Source: an uncultured Paracoccus sp. (lineage in GTDB: Bacteria; Pseudomonadota; Alphaproteobacteria; Rhodobacterales; Rhodobacteraceae). Taken from it: a stretch of DNA of 64,000 nucleotides. How positions within the stretch are numbered: the first letter of the stretch is position 1; each line of letters begins with the position of its first letter. The stretch is taken from contig NZ_CANKWH010000007.1 in the NCBI RefSeq assembly GCF_947487305.1, positions 158,161-222,160 of the forward strand. Direction: 5' to 3'. The notes below the pieces were generated by a model, which was not told the origin of the DNA, made no database searches, and saw nothing but the letters and a program-made list of their open reading frames with translations. Positions 9,519 to 17,346 of this stretch are shown piece by piece. The translations under genes and the position numbers were made by a program.

Positions 9519-10307
9519 TCAGATATGCCCGATATCGCGCAGGTGCCCGGCCAGCAGGTCGGCATAGAGGGCCGGTGCCTCGACGCAGGGCAGATGGCCC
9601 ACCCCCTCGATGATCTCCAGCCGCGCACCGCTGATGCGGTCGGTGAGGTCGCGCATCGCCTCGGGCGGGGTCGAGCCGTCGAGACTGCCTCCGATACAGA
9701 GGACCGGTCCCTGAACCCCGGCCAGCTTCTCGCGGAAATCGGCCTCGGCGATGGCGCGGCAGCACGCCAGATAGCCCGCCTGATCCTGCCGTTCCAGCAT
9801 CAGCCGCCACGCCCCGCAGTCGGGCGTGGCGCGGAAGGCGGGCGAGAACCAGCGTTCCATGGTCGGCTCGGCAATGACACCGATGCCCCCGGCCTCGATG
9901 GCGGCGATGCGGTCGGTCCAGATCGCGCTTTCGCCGATCTTGGCGGCGGTGTTCGACAGAACCAACCCGCCGATGGCATCGCCGTGGCGCAGCGCCAGCG
10001 ACTGCCCGATCAGCCCGCCGATGGACAGACCGACATAGACCGGCCGATCCAGCTCCAGCGCCGCGATGATGCCCGCCACGTCATCGGCCAGATCGTCGAT
10101 GCTGACCGGCCCGGTGGTCTGCGACAGCCCGTGCCCGCGCTTGTCGGCGCGCACGATCCGCAGCCCCGGCGGCAGATGCGGCAGGATGGCGTCCCAGAGC
10201 CGGAAATCGGTGCCGAGCGAATTGGCAAAGATCACCGCCGGCGCATCGCGCGGGCCTTCATCGGCGACATGCAGGCGCACATGGCCCAGATCCAGAACAT
10301 CAACCAT
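9519..10307 (-). CDS. pcaD: 3-oxoadipate enol-lactonase
   Basis: A 262-residue alpha/beta hydrolase that hydrolyses beta-ketoadipate enol-lactone in the protocatechuate branch of the beta-ketoadipate pathway. The nucleophile elbow GLSIGG, the early FANSLGTDFRLWD oxyanion region, the acid in GSLDGSTPPE and the catalytic histidine in GVGHLPCVE are all visible. Length matches stand-alone PcaD, with no fused PcaC decarboxylase. It is divergent from pcaB with 130 bp between the starts, so the two could share control from that region. The other pca genes are not in the window. Confidence 0.88.
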   Translation of the reverse strand: MVDVLDLGHVRLHVADEGPRDAPAVIFANSLGTDFRLWDAILPHLPPGLRIVRADKRGHGLSQTTGPVSIDDLADDVAGIIAALELDRPVYVGLSIGGLIGQSLALRHGDAIGGLVLSNTAAKIGESAIWTDRIAAIEAGGIGVIAEPTMERWFSPAFRATPDCGAWRLMLERQDQAGYLACCRAIAEADFREKLAGVQGPVLCIGGSLDGSTPPEAMRDLTDRISGARLEIIEGVGHLPCVEAPALYADLLAGHLRDIGHI

Positions 10308-10437
10308 CGGTAAGGCAACCCCACTTCATTTTCACCACCGCCCCGGCAGCCACGTTATCCAAGCCTCGGGCGAGGGTAAACCGGGTTGCGCCGGCCTGCC
10401 CCGCGCCGCACAACAGGACGACCGAAGGGAGACCGCC

Positions 10438-11487
10438 ATGCCCGAACCCGACCTGATGACCCTGCTGACCGGCGATGCCGCCATCGCGGCGCTCTTCACC
10501 GACGCGGCCTGGCTGGCCCGGATCGGGCAGGTCGAGGCGGCGCTGTCGCTGGCCGCAGGCGATGCGGGCGTGGTTTCGACCGATCTCGCCCAACAGGCGG
10601 CAGCCTTCATCGACGGCTTCCAGCCCGACATGGAGGCCCTTCGCGCCGCCATGGTTCAGGACGGCCTGCCGGTGCCCGACTATGTGCGACAACTGAAAGC
10701 CGCCGCCGCCCCGGCCCTGCGCCCGGCTTTGCATGTCGGCGCCACCAGTCAGGACATTCTCGACACCGCGACGGTTCTGGTCCTCAGGGGGCTGAACGAC
10801 CGCTTCGGCCCCGAGATCACCGCCCTGATCGCCGCGCTCGACGACCTCTCGGCGCGGCAAGGGACAGAACCGCTGATGGGCCGCACCCGGATGCAGGCGG
10901 CACTGCCGATCACCGCCGGCGACCGTCTGGCCGCATGGCGCGCGCCCCTGCCCCGGCACCTTGAGCGTCTGGCCCAGCTGCGGCCCCGTCTGGAACTGGT
11001 GCAATATGGCGGCCCCGTCGGTCTGCGCGGCGGGCCGGAAAAACGTGCCGAGGGCGATGCCATCGCCAATGCACTGGCCGACCGGCTGGGGCTGCACCGC
11101 GCGCCCTCGCCATGGCACAGCGCAAGGGACGGGATCGCCGAATATGCCGGCTGGCTGTCGCTGGTCACGGGGGCCACCGGCAAGATCGGACAGGACATCG
11201 CGCTGATGGCGCAGATGGGCGAGATCGGCCTTTCGGGCGGCGGCACCAGTTCAGCCATGCCGCACAAGCAGAATCCGGTCGGCGCCGAAACGCTGGTGAC
11301 GCTGGCCCGCGACAATGCCGGGCAACTCTCACTGATGCATCAGGCATTGCTGCACGAACAGGAACGCTCGGGCGCGGCCTGGGTGCTGGAATGGCTGGCT
11401 TTGCCGCGCATGTTGCAGGCCACGGCCCGCTCTCTCGCGCTCTGCACCGACCTCATCGCCCGGGTTCAGCGGATCGGCGCAGCCTAG
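10438..11487 (+). CDS. pcaB: 3-carboxy-cis,cis-muconate cycloisomerase
   Basis: A 349-residue member of the fumarase/aspartase superfamily that cyclises 3-carboxy-cis,cis-muconate to the lactone. The superfamily signature GGGTSSAMPHKQNPVGAE and the ASQDI-type region (HVGATSQDILDTATV) are clear. It is about 100 residues shorter than the Pseudomonas enzyme at the C-terminus, which fits the short alphaproteobacterial form rather than a truncation. I chose the ATG at 10438, which follows the sequence AAGGGAGACCGCC. Its stop overlaps by 4 bp the stop of the convergent Lrp-type gene. Confidence 0.88.
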   Translation: MPEPDLMTLLTGDAAIAALFTDAAWLARIGQVEAALSLAAGDAGVVSTDLAQQAAAFIDGFQPDMEALRAAMVQDGLPVPDYVRQLKAAAAPALRPALHVGATSQDILDTATVLVLRGLNDRFGPEITALIAALDDLSARQGTEPLMGRTRMQAALPITAGDRLAAWRAPLPRHLERLAQLRPRLELVQYGGPVGLRGGPEKRAEGDAIANALADRLGLHRAPSPWHSARDGIAEYAGWLSLVTGATGKIGQDIALMAQMGEIGLSGGGTSSAMPHKQNPVGAETLVTLARDNAGQLSLMHQALLHEQERSGAAWVLEWLALPRMLQATARSLALCTDLIARVQRIGAA

Positions 11488-11945
11488 ATCGGCAGCGCCG
11501 TCGTGCGAAACACCGTGCGCAGCGCGAAAGAGGAATGCATCTGCTGGACGCCCGGCAGCTTCGCCAGATGCTGGCGGTGAATGCGGGCGAAATCCTCGGT
11601 GTCATTGGCGACCACCTTCAGCAGGTAATCCGCCGCCCCCGACATCAGGTGGCATTCCAGCACATCGGGGATCTCGCGCACCGCGCGCTCAAAGGCCTCC
11701 AGCACCTCATCGGCCTGCCCCGACAGGGTGATCTCGACGAAAACCATGGTCTGCCGCCCGACCTTGCGGCGGTCCAGCAGCGCCACGTAATCGCGGATGA
11801 ACCCCTCCTCCTCCAGCCGCCGCACCCGGCGATGACAGGCGCTGGCCGAGAGGTTCACCTTGGCGGCAAGGTCTGCATTGCTGATTCGCCCGTCCCGCTG
11901 AAGCAGGTCGAGGATGCGGCGGTCTATTGCGTCAATATCGTCCAT
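11484..11945 (-). CDS. Lrp/AsnC-family regulator, probably of alanine dehydrogenase
   Basis: A 153-residue regulator. An N-terminal helix-turn-helix (IDRRILDLLQRDGRISNADL, then LSASACHRRVRRLEEEGFI) is followed by an AsnC ligand-binding RAM domain (LMSGAADYLLKVVANDTEDF). It is divergent from ald with 138 bp between starts, the arrangement seen for AldR-type regulators that activate alanine dehydrogenase. I chose the ATG at 11945: a TTG-initiated form from 11963 would start inside a perfect 15-bp palindrome (11962-11976) that looks like this protein's own operator. Confidence 0.9.
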   Translation of the reverse strand: MDDIDAIDRRILDLLQRDGRISNADLAAKVNLSASACHRRVRRLEEEGFIRDYVALLDRRKVGRQTMVFVEITLSGQADEVLEAFERAVREIPDVLECHLMSGAADYLLKVVANDTEDFARIHRQHLAKLPGVQQMHSSFALRTVFRTTALPI

Positions 11946-11961
11946 GGCCGCAGTTTCTTCC

Positions 11962-11976
11962 AAATTGTGTCAATTT
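11962..11976. promoter_or_regulatory. Perfect 15-bp palindrome, candidate Lrp-type operator
   Basis: AAATTG-TGT-CAATTT is a perfect 6+3+6 dyad lying 17-31 bp upstream of the Lrp-type start and ~108-122 bp upstream of ald. Length and A/T-rich arms fit known Lrp/AsnC boxes. Binding is inferred. Confidence 0.55.
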
Positions 11977-12083
11977 CAAGACAGAATCCACCATACCGGC
12001 CTGCGCCGATCCTGTCCTTTCGTCACACATTTCACTGTTTCCATGAGAGAATCCGCTCAAAACGACACCCAGCGGAGGACCCC

Positions 12084-13202
12084 ATGCTGATCGGCTGCCC
12101 GAAAGAGATCAAACCCCAGGAATTCCGCGTCGGCGTCACCCCCGCCGCCGCGGCCGAGGCCGTGGCCCATGGCCACCGGCTGCTGGTCCAGACCGGGGCC
12201 GGCATCGGCTCGGGCTTCACCGATGCCGACTATCTGGCCGCCGGGGCCGAGATCGCCCCGGATGCGCGGGCCGTCTTCGATGCCGCCGAGATGATCGTGA
12301 AGGTGAAAGAGCCGCAGGCGGTCGAACGTGCCATGCTGCGCGAGGGGCAGGTGCTGTTCACCTATCTGCATCTCGCCCCCGATCCCGAGCAAACCCGCGA
12401 CCTCCTGAATTCGGGCGTCACCGCCATCGCCTATGAAACCGTGACCGACCGCGCCGGCGGGCTGCCGCTTCTGGCGCCGATGTCCGAGGTGGCCGGCAAG
12501 CTGGCGCCGCAGGTCGGCGCCTGGACGCTGCAGAAGGCCAATGGCGGGCGCGGCGTGCTGATGGGCGGGGTGCCGGGCGTCGGGCCGGCCCGCGTGGTGG
12601 TGATCGGCGGCGGCGTCGTTGGCACCCATGCGGCGCGGGTCGCGGCGGGCATGGGCGCGGATGTGGTGGTCATGGACCGCTCGCTGCCCCGCATGCGCTA
12701 TCTCGACGATACCTTCGGTGACAGCTTCAAGACCCAGTTCGCCAGCGGCGCCAATATCGCCGAACAGATCGCCCTGGCCGATATGGTCGTCGGCGCGGTG
12801 CTGATCCCCGGCGCCGCCGCGCCCAAGCTGATCTCGCGCGCGCAGCTCTCAACCATGAAGCCCGGCGCGGTTCTGGTCGATGTCGCCATCGATCAGGGCG
12901 GCTGTTTCGAGACCAGCCACGCCACCACCCATCAGGACCCGATCTACGAGGTCGACGGCATTATGCATTACTGCGTGGCGAACATGCCCGGCGCGGTGGC
13001 GCGCACCTCGACCATCGCGCTTGGCAATGCCACCATGCCCTTCCTTCTCGCCCTCGCCGACAAGGGCTGGCGGCAGGCCGTGCTGGACGATCCGCACCTG
13101 CGCGCCGGCCTCTCGACCCATCAGGGCAGGCTGACCTCGCTGCCCGTGGGCGAGGCGCTGCATCTGGACGCAGTGACACCGGAACAGGTGCTGGCGGCGT
13201 AA
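12084..13202 (+). CDS. ald: Alanine dehydrogenase
   Basis: A 372-residue enzyme that reversibly oxidises L-alanine to pyruvate and ammonia with NAD. The N-terminal substrate domain begins MLIGCPKEIKPQEFRVGVTP, the family signature. The Rossmann motif VVVIGGGVVGTHAARVA is central, and the YEVDGIMHYCVANMPGAVAR segment typical of AlaDH follows. The AGCGGAGGA ribosome-binding site at 12071-12079 fixes the start. Its promoter region is shared with the divergent Lrp-type gene, so induction by alanine or another amino acid is likely. Confidence 0.95.
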   Translation: MLIGCPKEIKPQEFRVGVTPAAAAEAVAHGHRLLVQTGAGIGSGFTDADYLAAGAEIAPDARAVFDAAEMIVKVKEPQAVERAMLREGQVLFTYLHLAPDPEQTRDLLNSGVTAIAYETVTDRAGGLPLLAPMSEVAGKLAPQVGAWTLQKANGGRGVLMGGVPGVGPARVVVIGGGVVGTHAARVAAGMGADVVVMDRSLPRMRYLDDTFGDSFKTQFASGANIAEQIALADMVVGAVLIPGAAAPKLISRAQLSTMKPGAVLVDVAIDQGGCFETSHATTHQDPIYEVDGIMHYCVANMPGAVARTSTIALGNATMPFLLALADKGWRQAVLDDPHLRAGLSTHQGRLTSLPVGEALHLDAVTPEQVLAA

Positions 13203-13218
13203 GGGGCATCACGCGACG

Positions 13219-13248
13219 AGCGTTTGCCCGGCGCTCCGGGCAAACGCT
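13219..13248. terminator. Perfect 13-bp hairpin between convergent ald and MFS gene
   Basis: AGCGTTTGCCCGG and its exact complement flank a CGCT loop, 17 bases after the ald stop and overlapping the MFS stop codon. Neither side has a clear T-run, so it may act as a bidirectional hairpin blocker or RNA 3'-end protector rather than a classical intrinsic terminator. Confidence 0.55.
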
Positions 13249-14536
13249 ATTCGGCTCCGGCCGCCAGTCGTCTGGCTAATACCAGACTCAGGATCATGGC
13301 CGTCAGCAGAAAGACGGCACCGACACTCCAGGCAAGGGGCGTCGAATAGATCTCGGCCAGGGCTCCGGCCATGACCAGCCCGATCGCTGCCCCGAGTTGC
13401 TGGATCAGCGATCGAAGCGACAGCATGGTGGACCTCTGCCGATCCTCCACGCAGCGATGCAGGATGCTGCTCGCAGGCGTCTCGCTTGCTCCGAGAAGGA
13501 TGGAATAGAGCACAAAGACGCCGACAAACCCGGCAATGCCGCCCACCATGGCCAAGGCCAGTTGAACGAGCGCCAGACAGGCAAAGATAGCCGCAAGCGT
13601 GACGGCGTTGCGACGCCTGAACATCCGGCTGATATGGGGCGACAGCCACGCACCGAAAGCGATGGCGAAGAAATATCCCGCCGTCAGCGCACCGATGGCG
13701 GTGTTGGCGTAACCGTCGTCCAGCATTGGCTTGGCATAGGTCGGCCAGATCACCTCGACCGGATTGGTCGCCATCAGGAACAGCGCCAGCGCGACCAGAA
13801 GCAGGGACAGCGTCGGATGTCTCAACGCCAGAACGCCAGCCTCGGCGATCACCGACGGGACCCTTGCGAAGCCTTGTCCGAGTGCCTTGGGGTTCAGCGG
13901 GCGTGGCTCGTCCGCGATGGCGAGCAGGGTGTAAACCAGCACGCCGACCATCACGACGAAGCTTGCGGCGTAGGACACATCATAGATGCTGACCCCATGC
14001 TGGAAGGTCATCGCGCCGAACGCATCTGGCAGCAGACCCCCCAGAACCGCACCGACAGCCAGGCCCATCGCATTGGCCCATTGCGCTTTCGCCAGAGCGG
14101 GTTGGACATCCACATTTGGCGCAGCGGCTTTAAAGGTTTCGACAAACCACGCATCAAGCGTGCCCGACCGCAGCGCGCGTCCAAAGCCAATGAAGGCGAA
14201 GGAAAGCGCCAGCACCCCGAAGTCGCTGGATGACAGAAACAGTGCCAGCGAAATCAGGCTGGCAATCACCGCCGCGAGGAAAACCGGCTTGCGACCGATA
14301 TTGTCGGCCAAACCGCCGAAGGGCAGTTCCATCGCCATGGTCGTCAGCGAGTAGACCCCGAAGAGCAGCGAAATCTGGAACAGGTCCATGCCACGATCCG
14401 TCAGCGCCAGCGCCACCACGGCGACGGTGAGGCCCATGGCAAAACGGTCGAAAAACTGGTGGATCTGAAACACCCGGATGTGGCGTCGCGCCGTCTCCGT
14501 CAAGTCTTTGAAAGCGAACTCGATCTCTGTCGACAT
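13247..14536 (-). CDS. MFS transporter, substrate unknown
   Basis: A 429-residue major facilitator permease with twelve predicted membrane segments. The loop after TM2 reads GGLADNIGRKP, a good match to MFS motif A, and the second half repeats the fold. The N-terminus (ETARRHIRVFQIHQFFDRF) is polar and cytoplasmic. No substrate motif is recognisable. Its codon choice looks less GC-rich than ald and mscL on either side, hinting at later acquisition, though I have not measured this. Upstream lies an unusual array of CNGTGC motifs spaced every 11 bp (14631-14680). Confidence 0.82.
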   Translation of the reverse strand: MSTEIEFAFKDLTETARRHIRVFQIHQFFDRFAMGLTVAVVALALTDRGMDLFQISLLFGVYSLTTMAMELPFGGLADNIGRKPVFLAAVIASLISLALFLSSSDFGVLALSFAFIGFGRALRSGTLDAWFVETFKAAAPNVDVQPALAKAQWANAMGLAVGAVLGGLLPDAFGAMTFQHGVSIYDVSYAASFVVMVGVLVYTLLAIADEPRPLNPKALGQGFARVPSVIAEAGVLALRHPTLSLLLVALALFLMATNPVEVIWPTYAKPMLDDGYANTAIGALTAGYFFAIAFGAWLSPHISRMFRRRNAVTLAAIFACLALVQLALAMVGGIAGFVGVFVLYSILLGASETPASSILHRCVEDRQRSTMLSLRSLIQQLGAAIGLVMAGALAEIYSTPLAWSVGAVFLLTAMILSLVLARRLAAGAE

Positions 14537-14630
14537 GACGGCAGCATCCGCCTTTGCTCAGCCCTGCGCAAGAACCGGTCATGCGGACGGCCAGAGGAAA
14601 CAGCTGCCCCACCCCGCAACAGCGCCTCCC

Positions 14631-14680
14631 CGGTGCACGGCCTGTGCAAACCCTGTGCACCCGCTGTGCGCGCCCAGTGC
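14631..14680. repeat. Five CNGTGC motifs with an exact 11-bp period
   Basis: CGGTGC at 14631, CTGTGC at 14642, 14653 and 14664, and CAGTGC at 14675 are each exactly 11 bp apart. A weaker sixth (CAGCGC) lies at 14620. The array is 95-144 bp upstream of the MFS gene, in the intergenic region beyond the mscL terminator. One-turn phasing places all motifs on the same DNA face, as in cooperative binding sites. No known operator is claimed. Confidence 0.6.
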
Positions 14681-14764
14681 GGCTCCAAACCCAGCATTTG
14701 CTGACCGAACCCTACACCTGTTGCGATCTTCACCGCAGCAGCGCACGCAGCTGTTGCGCCATGC

Positions 14765-14792
14765 AAAAAGGGCGTGCCGGTCTGGCACGCCC
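14765..14792 (-). terminator. Intrinsic terminator of mscL
   Basis: On the minus strand, GGGCGTGCC-loop-GGCACGCCC (9-bp perfect stem, 5-nt loop) is followed by five Ts. It begins 24 bases after the mscL stop and is a textbook factor-independent terminator. Confidence 0.9.
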
Positions 14793-14816
14793 TCAACGCA
14801 TCTCGCTCGGGTCGGA

Positions 14817-15254
14817 TCAGGCCGCGCGGGTGGCCAGCAGATCGCGGATCTGGGCCAGCAGCTCTTCCTGGGTCGGGCCGGCGGGGGCTTCTTCCACGAC
14901 TTCCGCCTTGGCGGTGGTCGCGTCCTTGATGCGGTTCACGCCCTTGACCAGCAGGAACACGACGAAGGCGATGATCAGGAAGTTGATCACGGCGGACAGG
15001 AAGGAACCATAGGCAAAAACGTTCGCGCCAGCATCGCGCGCAGCCTGCAGGCCAGCGCCTTCGGGCGCGGTGCCCGACAGCACGAAATACTTGCTGCTGA
15101 AGTCGGTCCCGCCGGTGATGATGCCGATGATCGGGTTGATCAGGTCCCCCACCAGAGAGGTGACGATGGCCGTAAAGGCCGCACCGATGATGATACCGAC
15201 CGCCATGTCCATGACATTGCCGCGGGCGATAAACTCCTTGAATTCTTTGATCAC
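14817..15254 (-). CDS. mscL: Large-conductance mechanosensitive channel
   Basis: A 145-residue MscL that opens a wide inner-membrane pore under strong membrane tension, protecting cells from hypo-osmotic shock. The N-terminal [24 protein letters not shown] segment, containing the S1 helix and the pore-lining TM1 with its glycine/alanine seal, is characteristic. TM2 is near residues 85-108 and a C-terminal helix ([14 protein letters not shown]) forms the cytoplasmic bundle. The gene is monocistronic with its own terminator. Confidence 0.96.
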   Translation of the reverse strand: MIKEFKEFIARGNVMDMAVGIIIGAAFTAIVTSLVGDLINPIIGIITGGTDFSSKYFVLSGTAPEGAGLQAARDAGANVFAYGSFLSAVINFLIIAFVVFLLVKGVNRIKDATTAKAEVVEEAPAGPTQEELLAQIRDLLATRAA

Positions 15255-15346
15255 GTCTTTACCTCGCTAAAACGCCGCGCTTTGTTGCGCGCTAACGGGG
15301 CGTTTACCACAAACTCATGCCCCGCAACAAATAGTAAGGTGCGAAC

Positions 15347-16063
15347 ATGTCGAAATTGGCAGATTTCCCCATCACCCATCGCTGGCCGCCACGGCGCGAA
15401 GACGTGATCCAGCTCTATTCGCTGGGGACGCCGAACGGGGTCAAGGTCTCGATCATGCTCGAGGAACTGGGCGTCGAGTATGACGTGCATCGGGTCAGCA
15501 TCGGCGACCCGGCCGATCAGCTGACACCCGAATTTCTCAGCCTGAACCCGAACAACAAGATCCCTGCCCTGATCGACCCGAACGGCCCGGATGGCGCGCC
15601 TATCGGGTTGTGGGAATCGGGCGCGATCCTGACCTATCTGGGCGACAAGTACGGCCGCTTCCTGCCGCAATCCGGGGCGGCGCGCTGGCACACGCTGCAA
15701 TGGCTGTTCTTCCAGATGGGCGGCATCGGCCCGATGTTCGGGCAGGTCGGCTTTTTCCACCGCTACAAGGGGAAAGAGATCGAGGACCCGCGCCCGCGCG
15801 AACGTTACTATAACGAGGCCCGGCGGCTTCTGGGCGTGCTCGACCGGCAGTTGCAGGGGCGCGACTGGATCACCGGGGACTATTCGGTGGCAGATATCGC
15901 CACGGCACCTTGGGTGCGGACGCTGACGCGGTTCTACGAGGCCGACAAGGAGGTGGGGCTGGCCGATTTCACCAATGTCACCGCCTGGGTCGACCGGTTC
16001 GAGGCGCGCCCGGCGGTCCAGCGCGGCTGGAACCAGCCACCCATTCCCGAAACGACTAAATGA
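15347..16063 (+). CDS. Glutathione S-transferase family protein, YfcG/YghU type
   Basis: A protein of 238 residues. A thioredoxin-fold N-terminal domain carries the TPNGVKVSIMLEELGVEYD motif and the SLNPNNKIPALIDP segment, which holds the cis-proline that binds glutathione. The helical C-terminal domain includes YSVADIATAPWVRTL. The TPNG motif and asparagine in place of a catalytic cysteine/serine resemble the Nu-class YfcG/YghU proteins, which act as glutathione-dependent disulfide reductases rather than conjugating transferases. A strong terminator follows immediately. Confidence 0.85.
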   Translation: MSKLADFPITHRWPPRREDVIQLYSLGTPNGVKVSIMLEELGVEYDVHRVSIGDPADQLTPEFLSLNPNNKIPALIDPNGPDGAPIGLWESGAILTYLGDKYGRFLPQSGAARWHTLQWLFFQMGGIGPMFGQVGFFHRYKGKEIEDPRPRERYYNEARRLLGVLDRQLQGRDWITGDYSVADIATAPWVRTLTRFYEADKEVGLADFTNVTAWVDRFEARPAVQRGWNQPPIPETTK

Positions 16064-16068
16064 CAAAC

Positions 16069-16105
16069 GCGCGGCGGTCCCATGGGCCGCCGCGCATTCT
16101 TTTTC
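16069..16105 (+). terminator. Intrinsic terminator of the GST gene
   Basis: GCGCGGCGG and CCGCCGCGC form a perfect 9-bp stem around a 9-nt loop, followed by ATTCTTTTT. It starts 6 bases after the GST stop and lies between it and the convergent madM. Confidence 0.88.
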
Positions 16106-16118
16106 GGATCGTCGGGGC

Positions 16119-16883
16119 TCAGCCGCCCATCACCCCGCGGATCAGGAAGTAGATCAGCGAAGGCCCGAGCAGGCATCCAAGCCCCGTGTAGAAGGTCGCG
16201 GTCATCGCGCCATAGGGCACCAGCCGCTTGTCGGTCGCGGCCAAGCCACCCGCGACACCGCTGGTCGTGCCCATCAGCCCGCCATAGGCCATCGCCGCCT
16301 TGGGATTGTTCAGCCCGATCAGCGGCGCGATGAAGGGCGTGCCGACCATGACCAGCACCGATTTGATCAGCCCGGCAGCGACCGACAGCGCGATGACCTC
16401 GCTCGAGGCGCCAAGGGCCGAGCCGGTGACCGGGCCGACGATATAGGTCGCAGCCCCCGCGCCAAGCGTCGTCATGCTGACCGCATCGCTATAGCCGAAC
16501 ATCAGCGCAACAGCCGCACCGACGATGAAGGAGAGGAAGATCCCCAGCGCCAGCGACAGAACACCAACGAGCCCCGAACGCCGGATCTCGCCCAGATCAA
16601 CGCCGTAAGCGGTCGAAACGATGGCGAAATCGCGCAGCATCGCCCCGCCCATCACCCCCAGCCCCGCAAACAGCGGCACATCGGAGAGGCCCTTGCTGCC
16701 GCCGGTAAAATGGCCGCCGATATAGGCCAGCAGCAGCCCGACGATGATCGCCACGGCCGAGCCGTGCAGCCGGCCACGGGTCAGGTGATGCGAGGCGTAA
16801 TAGCTGAGCCACATCACCGCACCGACGATCAGGAAGGCGAAGAGCAGCCCGTTCTTGATCAGCACATTTGCAATCAGTTCCAT
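16119..16883 (-). CDS. madM: Malonate transporter subunit MadM
   Basis: A very hydrophobic protein of 254 residues with about eight to nine membrane segments, matching MadM, the larger subunit of the two-component sodium- or proton-coupled malonate importer. Conserved-looking stretches include GLNNPKAAMAYGGLMGTTSG and FYTGLGCLLGPSLIYFLI at the C-terminus. It follows madL by 3 bp and ends the malonate operon. MadLM has been described with malonate decarboxylase systems; here it is paired with the CoA-dependent route. Confidence 0.88.
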   Translation of the reverse strand: MELIANVLIKNGLLFAFLIVGAVMWLSYYASHHLTRGRLHGSAVAIIVGLLLAYIGGHFTGGSKGLSDVPLFAGLGVMGGAMLRDFAIVSTAYGVDLGEIRRSGLVGVLSLALGIFLSFIVGAAVALMFGYSDAVSMTTLGAGAATYIVGPVTGSALGASSEVIALSVAAGLIKSVLVMVGTPFIAPLIGLNNPKAAMAYGGLMGTTSGVAGGLAATDKRLVPYGAMTATFYTGLGCLLGPSLIYFLIRGVMGG

Positions 16884-16886
16884 GGT

Positions 16887-17282
16887 TCAGACCTCCTCGG
16901 CTTCATCGACCGGGGGCAGCGGCGCTTCGGCCCCGCCGATCCGCGCCAGCACCGGCACCAAGGCCCAGCAGACGACGGTGGCGCCAACACCAGCCAGCAG
17001 CGCCACGGGACCGCCCTTGACCGCCGAGACGACGTTCTGGGTCGAGGCCATGGCGACGACGATGGGGATATACATGGCGCTCCAGAACAGCACGCCCTCG
17101 GCGCTGTGCTGGGGGAAATGGCCGCTGCGGCGCATCCGGTCGGTCAGCACGATCAGAAGCAGCATGGCAAAGCCCACGCCGCCGACATTCGATTCCACGT
17201 TCAGCAGCGCGCCAAGCGCATCGCCCACGACCATACCCGCCAGAAGGCAGCCAGCCAGAACGGCGACTCCATAGATAATCAT
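16887..17282 (-). CDS. madL: Malonate transporter subunit MadL
   Basis: A small membrane protein of 131 residues with about four hydrophobic helices. The family-typical N-terminus is MIIYGVAVLAGCLLAGMVVG, and the segment ESNVGGVGFAMLLLIVLTDR follows. MadL forms the malonate importer with MadM, encoded directly downstream. It starts 64 bp after the matB stop, and that gap contains a strong hairpin that could separate transporter expression from the enzymes. Confidence 0.88.
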   Translation of the reverse strand: MIIYGVAVLAGCLLAGMVVGDALGALLNVESNVGGVGFAMLLLIVLTDRMRRSGHFPQHSAEGVLFWSAMYIPIVVAMASTQNVVSAVKGGPVALLAGVGATVVCWALVPVLARIGGAEAPLPPVDEAEEV

Positions 17283-17304
17283 TCGTCCCTCCTCCCTGAG
17301 GTTC

Positions 17305-17340
17305 GGCGCGCGCGGGACCCCTCCTGGCCCGCGGCGCGCC
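17305..17340 (-). promoter_or_regulatory. GC-rich hairpin between matB and madL
   Basis: GGCGCGCGCGGG at 17305-17316 pairs with CCCGCGGCGCGCC at 17328-17340 with one bulged base. It sits in the 64-bp matB-madL gap and has no T-run, so an intercistronic attenuator or stabilising structure is more likely than a full terminator. Confidence 0.45.
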
Positions 17341-17346
17341 GGTCAA

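Noticed and set aside
10438..11487. pcaB as a truncated pseudogene, because it is about 100 residues shorter than the Pseudomonas enzyme
   Set aside because: The active-site signature is intact and short PcaB forms are usual in alphaproteobacteria; no frameshift is seen downstream.
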